Shown: positions 1 to 8,635, counted from the stretch's first letter. The stretch is DNA of 64,000 nucleotides from Ramlibacter pallidus (GCF_015070875.1 NZ_JADDIV010000005.1:372001-436000), one strand, 5' to 3'. Notes: generated by a model not told the origin, from the sequence alone. Numbers and translations are program-made.

Positions 1-68
1 TTGCCGTCGTGGCCGTGAACCTGGCGCTGGTCTACAACCACCGGCCCGGCCGGTACCGGCCGGCCTGA
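1..68 (+). CDS. 3' end of an unidentified gene (partial)
   Basis: A reading frame with codon boundaries from position 3 runs open from the window edge to a TGA at 66-68. It encodes about 21 residues ending in a hydrophobic stretch (AVVAVNLALVY) and a short basic tail rich in Arg and Pro. This looks like the last membrane segment and cytoplasmic tail of an inner-membrane protein. Too little is present to name a family. Confidence 0.4.
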   Translation, partial: AVVAVNLALVYNHRPGRYRPA

Positions 69-143
69 GCGCGCACCACGCCCGCCCGCGCCCCGCGCCT
101 GCGCCTTTGCTGCAATGATGGAGGGCCGCGAGGAGGGGACATC

Positions 144-1613
144 CTGGAAAACGCCCGCCACCTGACGCCTTCCGCCCTGCTGGCGCTCGACGCCGGCGCG
201 CTCTCGCGCCGCATCGCCGCCCGCGAAGTCTCGTGCCGCGAGCTGATGCGCGCCACGCTGGACCGCATCCACGCGCTGAACCCGGTGCACAACGCCATCG
301 TCTCGCTGCGCAGCGAAGAAGACCTGCTGGCGCAAGCGGACCTGCGCGACACCGCACTGGTGCGCGGCGAGGCCACCGGCTGGATGCACGGGTTCCCGCT
401 GGCCGTGAAGGACCTGAGCGATGCGCAGGGCCTTCCCACCACGCAGGGGTCGCGCACGACGGCCGGCCGCATCGCGTCCGGCGACGCCCTGTTCGTCCAG
501 CGCATGAAGAAGGCCGGCGGCATCGTCATCGGCAAGACGAACACGCCGGAGTTCGGGCTCGGGTCGCACACGTTCAACGAGGTCTTCGGCACCACCCGCA
601 ACGCATGGGACCCGGCGCGCTCGGCGGGCGGCAGCAGCGGTGGGGCGGCGGTGGCACTGGCCCTGGGCATGCTGCCGGTGGCCGACGGCAGCGACTTCGG
701 CGGCTCGCTGCGCAATCCGGCGGCCTTCAACAACGTGGTCGGCTTCCGCCCTTCGCGCGGGCGCGTGCCGGCGGTGCCGGCGGAGGATGCCTTCTTCGCG
801 CAGCTCGGAACCGAGGGCCCGATGGCCCGCACCACGATGGATGCGGCGCGCCTGCTGTGCACGATGGCGGGCTGGGACGAGCGTGCGCCCCTGTCGCTCG
901 CCGACCCGCTGCCCGAGCCCGGCAGCCTGGAACTCGCCGGGCCGCCGCGGGGGCAGCGCATCGGCTGGCTCGGCAGCCTCTGGAGCGACCTGCCGCTGGA
1001 GCCCGGCATCGCCACGCTGTGCGAGCAGGCCTTGCGCCGGCTTCAGGAGGCCGGGCACGTCGTCGAGCCGTGCACGCTGGACGTGCCCCGCGACGTGAAC
1101 TGGAACGCCTGGCTGGTGCTGCGGCAGATGCTCACCGGCGGCAAGCTGCGGGCGACGTATGCGCAACCCGAACTGCGCGCGCTGATGAAGCCGGAAGCCG
1201 TGTGGGAAGTGGAGCAGGGCCTGCAACTCACCGCGGCGCAGCTATACCAGGCGTCGGCGCAGCGCACGGAGGTCTACCACGCGCTGCGGCGGCTGTTCGA
1301 GCGATTCGATGTCCTGGCCGCGCCCAGCGCGCAGGTGTTCCCCTTCGCCGCCGACGAGCGCTGGCCGAGGGCGATCGCAGGGGTCTCCATGGACACCTAC
1401 CACCGGTGGATGGAGATCGTCACGCCCTTCACGCTCGCCGGCCTGCCGGTGGCGAGCGTGCCGGTGGGCTTCGGCGACGGCGGACTGCCCATGGGCATGC
1501 AGCTGGCGGGCCCGCCGCGCGGCGACCTGCGCGTGCTCGCGCTGGCCCATGCGTTCGAGGCGATCGCGCCGTGGAACGTGCGCCAGCCGCCGCCACTGGC
1601 GGGACCGGCGTAA
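144..1613 (+). CDS. Amidase signature family hydrolase
   Basis: About 489 residues, the usual length for amidase-signature enzymes, which hydrolyse amide bonds with a Ser-cisSer-Lys triad. The triad is visible: K89 in AVKDL, S165 in the Gly/Ser loop GGSSGG, and S188 in GSDFGGSLR; the spacing matches the family. The substrate cannot be predicted. The start is unusual. The first ATG (246) would remove a typical family N-terminus (ALSRRIAAREVSCRELM), while a good Shine-Dalgarno (AGGAGG, 131-136) sits 7 nt before a CTG at 144, so a CTG start is inferred. There is no signal peptide, so it is cytoplasmic, and there are no co-transcribed partners. The family call is firm; only the start and substrate are uncertain. 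Confidence 0.88.
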   Translation: MENARHLTPSALLALDAGALSRRIAAREVSCRELMRATLDRIHALNPVHNAIVSLRSEEDLLAQADLRDTALVRGEATGWMHGFPLAVKDLSDAQGLPTTQGSRTTAGRIASGDALFVQRMKKAGGIVIGKTNTPEFGLGSHTFNEVFGTTRNAWDPARSAGGSSGGAAVALALGMLPVADGSDFGGSLRNPAAFNNVVGFRPSRGRVPAVPAEDAFFAQLGTEGPMARTTMDAARLLCTMAGWDERAPLSLADPLPEPGSLELAGPPRGQRIGWLGSLWSDLPLEPGIATLCEQALRRLQEAGHVVEPCTLDVPRDVNWNAWLVLRQMLTGGKLRATYAQPELRALMKPEAVWEVEQGLQLTAAQLYQASAQRTEVYHALRRLFERFDVLAAPSAQVFPFAADERWPRAIAGVSMDTYHRWMEIVTPFTLAGLPVASVPVGFGDGGLPMGMQLAGPPRGDLRVLALAHAFEAIAPWNVRQPPPLAGPA

Positions 1614-1695
1614 GCGCGCGCCCTGACGTTGCACCCTGCGGCGCGCACGAAAGCGCATTCCGGCGCGCCGCGCGCCGGCGTTTACACAAGCGACA

Positions 1696-1723
1696 TTGGC
1701 CGTCGCGGACCGCTTGCTAGATT
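1696..1723 (+). promoter_or_regulatory. Probable promoter of the 1750 gene
   Basis: A -35-like TTGGCC (1696-1701) and a -10-like TAGATT (1718-1723) are separated by 16 nt, 26 nt before the ATG at 1750. Called by eye from consensus similarity only. Confidence 0.4.
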
Positions 1724-1749
1724 GGCCCCGCCAACAGGAAGTGGGGACC

Positions 1750-2001
1750 ATGAAGCACATACCTTTCGCAGCCTTCCCGCCGGGCGACCGCCTCGCGGTC
1801 GCCGAGGCCGTGCGCCGCAGCGGCATGGCCGCGCGCCACGTGTGCGTCTCGCAGCTGGAGCTGCCGGAAGCGGCCCTCGACGGGGACGACCTGCCGCGCA
1901 TCACGCTCGTCACCGCGCGCGGCTGGGTGGGCAGCTATGCCGCCGGGTCGGGCTGGTTCCGCAGCCTGGAGCAGGATCTCGGGGCACTGCGCGCCGGCTA
2001 G
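1750..2001 (+). CDS. Small hypothetical protein
   Basis: 83 residues, starting at an ATG preceded by AGGA. No signal peptide, membrane segment or metal-binding motif is visible. The protein is mildly acidic with a central stretch reading ITLVTARGWVGSY and ends shortly before the next gene. Codon use matches the neighbours. It stands alone between the amidase and the AtuA-like pair with its own probable promoter. I do not recognise a family; it looks like a short lineage-specific cytoplasmic protein. Confidence 0.6.
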   Translation: MKHIPFAAFPPGDRLAVAEAVRRSGMAARHVCVSQLELPEAALDGDDLPRITLVTARGWVGSYAAGSGWFRSLEQDLGALRAG

Positions 2002-2034
2002 GCAACAATGCGTCTCCGATGACAGGAGACATGC

Positions 2035-3378
2035 ATGGCTGAGGCGCTGGCGGTGGGCTGCGGTGCCGGTTTTTCCGGCGACCGCGTCGACGCGGCCGGG
2101 CCCGTGGTGCGCACGCTGGTGGCGCGCGGCGGGCCGGCGGCGCTGATCTTCGAGAACCTCGCGGAACGCACGCTGGCGCTGCAGCACCTGGCGCGCCGGC
2201 GCGACCCGGCGCTGGGCTACGAACCGCTGCTGCGGCAGGAACTGCGGCCCGTGCTGGCCGACTGCCTGCGGCACGGCATCACCATCGTCGGCAACTTCGG
2301 TGCCGCCAACCCGCAGGGCGCGGCGCAGGCGATCCACGCCCTCGCCGCCGAACTCGGGCTGCCGCGCCCGCGCGTGGCGGTGGTGCAGGGCGACGATCTC
2401 TCGGACGAGCGCGGCCGCGCCATCGTGCGCGAGCGGCTGGAAGGCGGCTTCGATGCGGATCGCTTCGTCTGCGCCAACGCCTACCTCGGCGCGGCGGAGA
2501 TCGCCGACGCCATCCGCGCCGGCGCGCAGGTCGTGGTCACCGGCCGCGTGGCCGATCCCTCGCTGGTGCTCGGCCCGGCGCTGGCCCACCACGGCTGGTC
2601 CCTCGACGACTGGGACCGCCTGGCCGGCGCGACCATGGCGGGCCACCTGCTCGAGTGCGGCGCGCAAGTCACCGGCGGGTACTTCGCCGACCCCGGCTGC
2701 AAGGACGTGCCGGACCTCGCCGACGTCGGCTTCCCCATCGCCGAGATCGCGGCCGACGGAAGCTGCATCGTCGGCAAGGCGGACGGCACCGGCGGCCTGG
2801 TCGATTTGCGGACGGTGAAGGAGCAGCTGCTGTACGAGGTGCACGATCCCGCGGCCTACCTGACGCCGGACGTCGTGGCCGACATCGGCGAAGCGGAGCT
2901 GGGGCAGGTCGGCCGCGACCGCGTGCGCCTGCGCGGCGTGAAGGGCCACCCGCGCACCGGCACGCTCAAGGCGCTGGCCTTCTTCGACGGCGGCTGGCTG
3001 GGCGAAGCCGAGATCTCCTATGCCGGCCCGAACGCCGAAGCGCGGGCCCGGCTGGCGATGCAGGTGATGCAGGCGCGGATGGCGGGCGTGCTGCCGCTGC
3101 GCTGCGACCTGATCGGCGTCAGCAGCCTGTTCGGCGACGACGCCAACGGGCACCTGCGCGGCATCCCCGCCGGGTCGGCGCTGGACGTGCGCCTGCGCGT
3201 CGCCGGCAAGCATGCCCTGGCCGAACCGGTCGACCGCCTGCTGCAGGAAATGACGGCGATGTGGACCTGCGGGCCCGCCGGCGGCGGCGGCGTGCGCACG
3301 GCGAAACGCCCGCGGCTGTCCAGCCGCGCCTGCCTGGTTCCGCGCGAGCTGCTGCAGCCGCGCTTCCACTTCGCCTGA
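2035..3378 (+). CDS. AtuA-like (DUF1446) protein, large N-terminal part
   Basis: 447 residues matching the DUF1446/AtuA family, whose founding member is needed for acyclic terpene use in Pseudomonas; the biochemical activity of most members is unknown. Family-like features are the N-terminal Gly-rich GCGAGFSGDR, the GITIVGNFGAANP stretch and the central VVTGRVADPSLVLGPAL segment. In many species the protein is about 590 residues with a C-terminal domain. Here that domain is the next gene, 7 nt downstream, so this is a split form. No terpene-pathway genes (carboxylase, isomerase) are nearby, so an Atu pathway role is not supported; a general acyl-CoA or hydroxy-acid role is possible. Confidence 0.8.
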   Translation: MAEALAVGCGAGFSGDRVDAAGPVVRTLVARGGPAALIFENLAERTLALQHLARRRDPALGYEPLLRQELRPVLADCLRHGITIVGNFGAANPQGAAQAIHALAAELGLPRPRVAVVQGDDLSDERGRAIVRERLEGGFDADRFVCANAYLGAAEIADAIRAGAQVVVTGRVADPSLVLGPALAHHGWSLDDWDRLAGATMAGHLLECGAQVTGGYFADPGCKDVPDLADVGFPIAEIAADGSCIVGKADGTGGLVDLRTVKEQLLYEVHDPAAYLTPDVVADIGEAELGQVGRDRVRLRGVKGHPRTGTLKALAFFDGGWLGEAEISYAGPNAEARARLAMQVMQARMAGVLPLRCDLIGVSSLFGDDANGHLRGIPAGSALDVRLRVAGKHALAEPVDRLLQEMTAMWTCGPAGGGGVRTAKRPRLSSRACLVPRELLQPRFHFA

Positions 3379-3385
3379 GGCCGCC

Positions 3386-3727
3386 ATGCCGACCATCCCA
3401 CTGCACGAAGTGGCACACGCCCGCACCGGCGACAAGGGCAACCGCATCAACATCAGCCTCATCGCCTACCGGGCGGAGGACTACGACTGGCTGGTCGAGG
3501 AGGTCACCGAGGCCCGCGTGGCCGCGTGGTTCGGCCATCGGCAGCCGGCCGCGGTGCGCCGCTATCTGCTGCCGCGCCTGGGGGCCATGAACTTCGTGCT
3601 CGACGAGGTGCTGGACGGCGGCGTGAACGATTCGCTCAACCTCGACATGCACGGCAAGGCGCTGTCGTTCCACCTGCTGGCCATGACGGTGCCCGCGCGA
3701 ACTGCCGCTGCACCACCAGCTCGATGA
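3386..3727 (+). CDS. AtuA-like C-terminal domain protein
   Basis: 113 residues corresponding to the C-terminal domain of AtuA-like proteins; the signature ARTGDKGNRINISLIAY is typical. It begins 7 nt after the stop of the large part, so the two are almost certainly co-translated and probably form one complex. The family usually ends close to LLAM, but here about 12 extra residues rich in Ala, Pro and Arg follow. That tail overlaps the convergent gene on the other strand by 92 nt. The domain call is strong; the tail may be non-functional. Confidence 0.8.
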   Translation: MPTIPLHEVAHARTGDKGNRINISLIAYRAEDYDWLVEEVTEARVAAWFGHRQPAAVRRYLLPRLGAMNFVLDEVLDGGVNDSLNLDMHGKALSFHLLAMTVPARTAAAPPAR

Positions 3728-4079
3728 CGACGTCGCCGACGAGCGGCTGCAGCAGCCGCGGCTCGCCGGCCCGCAATTCGCAATCGATCACCAGGCGGCG
3801 CGCACCGAACCACCGCGTCTCGACCTGCTCGCAATCGCCCGCGAACACCAGCCGAGGCTGCAGGCTGCGCAGCCACGCATGCTCGCCGCGCAGGAAGACA
3901 CCGCGGTCGCCGGGCGCGGCGCCCGCGGGCAGGGCGCGCACCTCCGCCACCCACGCCGCGTCCGCCGATGGCGCGGGCGGCTTGAGCAGGGCATGCCGCC
4001 AGCGCCACTGGAATTCCCAGGCGAGCAGGGCCAGCACGGCAAGGGCGAGGGCGGCGAGGGGAAGGCGGAACTTGTTCAC
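3636..4079 (-). CDS. Hypothetical membrane-anchored protein
   Basis: 147 residues with one N-terminal hydrophobic segment (about residues 6-20, LPLAALALAVLALLAW) followed by a soluble, probably periplasmic domain. No known motif is seen; two Cys lie mid-protein (GDCEQ and IDCEL) and could form a disulphide. The C-terminal 30 residues lie antisense to the end of the AtuA-like C-terminal gene, an unusual 92-nt convergent overlap, so one of the two tails is probably read-through of little importance. Its start is divergent from the secreted protein gene at 4186. Function unknown. Confidence 0.55.
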   Translation of the reverse strand: MNKFRLPLAALALAVLALLAWEFQWRWRHALLKPPAPSADAAWVAEVRALPAGAAPGDRGVFLRGEHAWLRSLQPRLVFAGDCEQVETRWFGARRLVIDCELRAGEPRLLQPLVGDVVIELVVQRQFARAPSWPAGGTTAPCRACRG

Positions 4080-4185
4080 GGGTGGCAGGCGGGGCCGGCC
4101 GATTCTGACGCAGCATCGCGCGGTCCGTTCAGGATGCGTTCACGTGCCCGGCCGTACAGTCTCTCCATCCCCTACAGGAGGTGCT

Positions 4186-5265
4186 ATGCAGAACCGAGTC
4201 CGTACCCATGTGGCAGCCCTGATGCTGCTGGTCCCCGCCGCCACCGCTTTCGTCGCCGCTCCCGCCGCGGCCCAGTCGCGGTTCGCGCGGGCGCCGCAGA
4301 TCGAGAGCTTCGAGGTCCGGGGCGGTGGCGAGCGCTTCGAGCCGGGCCGCGAGCTGCGCTTCCGCCTGGAAGGCACCCCCAATGCGCGCGCCTGGGTCGA
4401 GATCCCCAACGTCACCCAGCTGGAGCTGCGCGAGACCCGCCGCGGCGTCTATGAAGGCGAGTACGTGATCCGCCGGCGCGACGACCGCCGCGACTTCGAA
4501 CGTGCCGTCGCCTCGCTGCAGGACAACGGCCAGCGCGTGACGGCGCGCGTGGCCCTGCGCGACCGCGACGACGACCGTCCGGGCCGCGGCAACGGCGGCC
4601 CGCAGATCGTCGAGGTCACGCCCGCCAACGGCGCACGGGTGGACGACGACGGCCGCGTGCGCATCGCCGCCAAGCTGCGCGACAACCGCCGCATCGAGGA
4701 CGTGACCCTGCGCGTCGACGGCCGCGACGTCACCGGCGATGCGCGCATCGAACGCGACGAGATCGAGTACCGCGCGAACCTGCCGCGCGGCCGCCACACC
4801 GCCGAACTGTCGGTGCGCGACCGCGCCGGCCGCACCGCGCGGCAGTCGTGGAGCTTCGACGTTGTGGAGCGCGGCCGCGCCAGCCCGCCGGTCGGCGCGG
4901 TGCCGGTGCCCGTGCCCGTCCTTCCGCCGGTGGCGGTCGCGCCGACGGCGCCGGCCATCGAGGTGATGAGCCATCCGGTCGACGCCGTCTGGGACATCCA
5001 CAACCCGCACCCGATCCGCGGCCGCACATTCCCGCACGCCACCGTGCGCGTGCTGGTCGACGCGGTGAGCGAAATGAACGGCGGCGGCACCCAGCAGACC
5101 ATTGCCGACACCACGGTGCGCGCGGATGCGAACGGCAACTTCGCCGTGGTGCCCCGCCTGCTGAACCCGAACCTGCGGATGACGGGCACGGGTTACCAGA
5201 TGCGGCTGATCTCCACCACCGGCGCGCAGACTGCGGAAACCCGCCTGCGCCTGCGGCACGGCTGA
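4186..5265 (+). CDS. Secreted protein with Ig-like domains, function unknown
   Basis: 359 residues behind a very strong Shine-Dalgarno (AGGAGGT, 4176-4182). Residues 1-30 are a Sec signal peptide ending APAAAQ. The mature protein seems to hold an N-terminal beta domain, a middle Ig-like module (VEVTPANGARVDDDG onward, typical of Big/cadherin-like folds), a Pro/Val linker (VPVPVPVLPP), and a C-terminal beta domain with ANGNF. It is rich in Arg and Asp. This suggests an exported protein made of beta-sandwich modules. It lies 31 nt before a PepSY-like protein and a two-component system and may share their promoter. No enzymatic motif is visible. Confidence 0.7.
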   Translation: MQNRVRTHVAALMLLVPAATAFVAAPAAAQSRFARAPQIESFEVRGGGERFEPGRELRFRLEGTPNARAWVEIPNVTQLELRETRRGVYEGEYVIRRRDDRRDFERAVASLQDNGQRVTARVALRDRDDDRPGRGNGGPQIVEVTPANGARVDDDGRVRIAAKLRDNRRIEDVTLRVDGRDVTGDARIERDEIEYRANLPRGRHTAELSVRDRAGRTARQSWSFDVVERGRASPPVGAVPVPVPVLPPVAVAPTAPAIEVMSHPVDAVWDIHNPHPIRGRTFPHATVRVLVDAVSEMNGGGTQQTIADTTVRADANGNFAVVPRLLNPNLRMTGTGYQMRLISTTGAQTAETRLRLRHG

Positions 5266-5296
5266 GGCACTACCATCGCGTGAAGGAAGGACCGCC

Positions 5297-5536
5297 ATGC
5301 AACCCACCCGCAAGCTGATCTGCGCACTGGCCCTGGCGGTGGCCAGCGCCGGCGCCTGGGCCCAGGTGAGCCGCGACGGCGCGGCCGCCGCCGCCCAGCG
5401 CGTGAGCCCGGGCCGGGTGCTGGCGGTCGAGCGCGCCGATGCCGACAACCGCCCGGCGTGGCGGGTGAAGGTGCTCACGCCCTCGGGCGAGGTGCGCGTG
5501 ATCCTGATCGACGCGGCCACCGGCCGGCCGCTCTAG
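5297..5536 (+). CDS. Small PepSY-like periplasmic protein
   Basis: 79 residues with a signal peptide (about 1-22, ending GAWA-Q). The mature part has the PepSY pattern: a helix with V.PGRVLAVE followed by strands W.VKVLTPSGEVRVILIDAATGRPL. PepSY modules are thought to inhibit proteases or sense the periplasm. The stop is 2 nt from the response-regulator start, so the gene is almost certainly in one operon with the two-component system and may be its periplasmic accessory or a target (inference). Confidence 0.75.
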   Translation: MQPTRKLICALALAVASAGAWAQVSRDGAAAAAQRVSPGRVLAVERADADNRPAWRVKVLTPSGEVRVILIDAATGRPL

Positions 5537-5538
5537 GC

Positions 5539-6210
5539 ATGCGCCTGCTGCTGATCGAGGACGACGCGGCGCTGCGCACGGGCCTGGCCCGGCAGCTCGA
5601 AGCGGAAGGCTATCGCGTCGACCAGGCGGCGGACGGCGAGGAAGGCCTCTTCATCGCCCAGGAGTACCCGGTCGACCTCGCGATCGTCGACCTGGGCCTG
5701 CCGAAGCTCAACGGCATCGCCATCGTCCAGCGCCTGCGCAAGGAAGGGCGGCCGCTGCCGATCCTGATCCTCACGGCCCGCGGCAGCTGGCAGGACAAGG
5801 TGGCGGGGCTCGAGTCGGGCGCCGACGACTACCTCGTCAAGCCTTTCGAATACCAGGAGCTCGCCGCGCGCGTGAAGGCGCTGTTGCGCCGCTCCATCCA
5901 GGCCACCAGCGACGTGCTCACGCTCGGGCCGCTGGGGATCGACCTGGCCGGCCAGAAGGTCCGGCTGCACGGCGAAGCGCTGGAACTCACCACCTTCGAG
6001 TACCGCATGCTGGAGTACCTGGTGCGCCATCGCGACCGCGTGGTGACCAAGCAGGAACTCTCGGACTACCTCTACCCGCACGGCGAGGACCGCGACAGCA
6101 ATGTGCTGGAGGTGCTGATGGGACGCCTGCGCCGCAAGCTGGACCCCGACGGCAAGCTGGGCCCGATCGAGACCGTGCGCGGGCGGGGCTACCGCTTCAC
6201 GCTGGGATGA
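5539..6210 (+). CDS. OmpR/PhoP-family response regulator
   Basis: 223 residues. An N-terminal receiver has the acidic pocket E7/D8/D9, phospho-acceptor D51 (AIVDLGLP), T79 and K101 (YLVKP). The C-terminal half is a winged-helix DNA-binding domain ending in the typical ETVRGRGYRF. It is the transcriptional output of the kinase encoded by the next gene, which it overlaps through ATGA. The closest named type is PhoP/QseB-like; the regulon is unknown, though the upstream PepSY and secreted-protein genes are natural candidates. Confidence 0.93.
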   Translation: MRLLLIEDDAALRTGLARQLEAEGYRVDQAADGEEGLFIAQEYPVDLAIVDLGLPKLNGIAIVQRLRKEGRPLPILILTARGSWQDKVAGLESGADDYLVKPFEYQELAARVKALLRRSIQATSDVLTLGPLGIDLAGQKVRLHGEALELTTFEYRMLEYLVRHRDRVVTKQELSDYLYPHGEDRDSNVLEVLMGRLRRKLDPDGKLGPIETVRGRGYRFTLG

Positions 6211-7538
6211 GCCCGGGCTACTCCATCCGCGCACGCCTGCTGCTGGGCGCGGCGCTGGTGCTGGTGGCCTTCCTCGTCGGTGCCGGCCTGGCCGTGCAGC
6301 GCGCGCATGCGGACAGCGTGCGCGCCGTGCATTTCGGCCGCCTGCAGGGCACCGTCTACCTGCTGCTCGCCGGCGCGGAGGTCGACGCGGCGGGTGCGCT
6401 GACCATGCCGGCCGGCCTGGCCGAGCCTCGCCTCATGCTGCCGGCTTCCGGCCTGTACGCCAGCATCGCCAGCCCCGGCGCCGGGGAGCAATGGCGTTCG
6501 CCGTCGTCGCTGGGACAGCAGCCGCCGTTTCGCCGCGCGCAGCCGGTCGGCGAGTGGCGCTACGACGACCTCGACGGGGACGGCAAGGGCTGGCTGGGCG
6601 TCACCTACTCGGTGAACTGGGCCGGCCGCAACGGCGCGGTGCCGCTGGTGCTGTCCGTGCTGGAGGACCGGGCGACCTTCGATGCCGAGATCCGCATCTT
6701 CGCGCGCACGCTCTGGGCCTGGCTGGGCAGCGCCGGCGTGCTGCTGCTGATGGCGCAACTGCTCCTGCTGCGCTGGGCGCTGTCGCCGCTGCGCCGCGTG
6801 GCCGGCGAGATCCGCCGCATCGAGGCCGGCGAGCAGGAAGGCATCGAAGGCAGCTACCCCACGGAGATCACCGGGCTCACCGGCAACCTGAACACGCTGC
6901 TGCGGCAGGAGCGCGTGCGGCAGGTGCGCTACAAGGAGGCCCTGAGCTTCCTCGCGCACAGCCTGAAGACGCCCCTCGCGGTGCTGCGCAATGCCCTCGC
7001 GGAGCCGGCGCAATTGCCGGCCGCCGTGGAGCAGCAGGTGGCGCGCATGGACGACATCGTGCAGCACCAGCTGGGGCGCGCGGCGGCCGGCGGCGCCACG
7101 CGTTTCGCCCGGCCGCTGGAACTGCTGCCGGTGATCGACCGCATCCGCGACGCGCTGGCCAAGGTCTATGCCGAGAAGCGCCTGGCCCTCACGGTGGACG
7201 GCCCGCCGCAGTTGCGCTGGCGCATCGACGAAGGCGACACTTTCGAGATGATGGGGAACGTGATGGACAACGCCGCCAAGTGGGCCCGCAGCCGCGTTGC
7301 CGTCCGGGCCGGCCTCGAGCAGGGCAGGCTGGTGCTGCAGGTCGACGACGACGGGCCCGGCTTCAGCGACACGGAAGCGGTGCTGGGCCTGCACGTGCGC
7401 GGCGACGAGCGGGTGCCGGGTCACGGCGTCGGGCTGGCGGTGGTGAACGACCTGGTGGCGAGCCACGGCGGCGAGCTGCAGCTCACGCGCTCGGACCTCG
7501 GCGGCGGGCGCGTTCGCATCGTGCTGCCCGCGCCCTGA
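6207..7538 (+). CDS. PhoQ-like sensor histidine kinase
   Basis: 443 residues. There is an N-terminal transmembrane helix (about 9-30), a periplasmic sensor region to about residue 165, a second helix (about 172-192, LLLMAQLLLL), a linker and then the catalytic core. Phospho-acceptor H251 lies in the H-box SFLAHSLKTPL; the ATPase has MGNVMDNAAKW (N-box), VDDDGPGF and GHGVGLAVV. The LKTPL wording is typical of PhoQ/CreC-type kinases. It is translationally coupled to the regulator at ATGA. The sensed signal cannot be read, but the acidic YDDLDGDGKG stretch in the periplasmic region could bind divalent cations. Confidence 0.92.
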   Translation: MSPGYSIRARLLLGAALVLVAFLVGAGLAVQRAHADSVRAVHFGRLQGTVYLLLAGAEVDAAGALTMPAGLAEPRLMLPASGLYASIASPGAGEQWRSPSSLGQQPPFRRAQPVGEWRYDDLDGDGKGWLGVTYSVNWAGRNGAVPLVLSVLEDRATFDAEIRIFARTLWAWLGSAGVLLLMAQLLLLRWALSPLRRVAGEIRRIEAGEQEGIEGSYPTEITGLTGNLNTLLRQERVRQVRYKEALSFLAHSLKTPLAVLRNALAEPAQLPAAVEQQVARMDDIVQHQLGRAAAGGATRFARPLELLPVIDRIRDALAKVYAEKRLALTVDGPPQLRWRIDEGDTFEMMGNVMDNAAKWARSRVAVRAGLEQGRLVLQVDDDGPGFSDTEAVLGLHVRGDERVPGHGVGLAVVNDLVASHGGELQLTRSDLGGGRVRIVLPAP

Positions 7539-7561
7539 GCGTGCAGCGTCGCCACCGCACC

Positions 7562-8540
7562 ATGGACTTCCGGGTCGCCTTCCTCCTGCTCGCCTTGCTG
7601 GCGGGCGCGCTCCCCGCGCGCGCCGCGCCGCCGTCCCCGTTCACGGCCACCGGTGCCGGGCGGGCGCCCGTGGTGCTCGCGCACCGGGGCATCGCGCAGA
7701 CCTTCCCGTCCGCGGGCGTCACCGGCGACACCTGCACGGCCGCGCGCATCCATCCGCCGGCCCATGCCTTCCTGGAGAACACGATTCCCTCGCTGCAGGC
7801 GGCGGTGCGCGCGGGCGCCGACGTGGTGGAGGTCGACATCCATCCCACCACCGACGGCGAGTTCGCGGTGTTCCACGATTGGACCCTGGAGTGCCGCACC
7901 AACGGCCGGGGCCGCACCCGCGACCACGCCATGGCCGCGCTCAAGGCGCTGGACATCGGCCATGGCTACACGCACGACGGCGGCCGCACGTTCCCGCTGC
8001 GCGGCAGGGGTGTCGGCTTGATGCCCTCGCTGCGCGAGGTGCTCGCCGCGCTGCCCCGCCAGGCGATCCTGCTGAACGTGAAGAGCAACGACGCGCAGGA
8101 GGGCGAGCGGCTCGCCGGCTGGCTGCTGTCGCTCGCGCCGGAACAGCGGCGCTTCCTGGCCGTGTACGGCGGCGACGTGCCGGTGGCCGTCGTGCGGGCC
8201 CGGGTGCCGGACGTGCTGACCACCAGCCGCTCGCAGATCAAGGCCTGCGGCCTGCGCTATCTCGCCCTGGGCTGGACCGGCTGGATGCCTGAGCCATGCC
8301 AGCGCATGATCTTGCTGCTGCCGCTGAACTACACGCACTGGATGTGGGGCTGGCCGCACGCGCTGGTGCAGCGCCTGGAGCACCGGCAGCGCCGTGTTTG
8401 TGCTCGGGCGCTGGGGCGGCGGCTTCACGCAGGGGCTGGACACGCCGGAAGACCTGCGGACCTTGCCGAAAGGGTGGCAGGGTGGCGTCTGGACCGACGA
8501 GGTGCAGTGGCTGGGGCGGGCGCTCGGACGCTCGCGCTAG
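7562..8540 (+). pseudogene. Glycerophosphodiester phosphodiesterase, frameshifted
   Basis: The first part encodes a signal peptide (residues 1-22) and a GDPD TIM-barrel core with the hallmark LAHRGIAQ, the metal and catalytic region VVEVDIHPTTDGEFAVFHDW, and a central INVK-like LLNVKSND. Near 8375-8390 the frame breaks. The natural C-terminus (SAVFVLGRWGGGF onward) continues in the next forward frame to a TAG at 8538-8540. One extra base, or two lost, explains it. Without the shift the enzyme would hydrolyse glycerophosphodiesters in the periplasm. It is either a recent pseudogene or a sequencing error; downstream coding quality is intact, which favours a very recent event or an error. Confidence 0.8.
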
Positions 8541-8635
8541 GTGCCGGTTTGGACCGCAGGCGGTCGGCAGGGTTCCCGCCTGCAGAGCAGGAATCCGCCG
8601 GTGTTTTCCCCGCTGCGCGCGGGCGCCCGGCCGCC

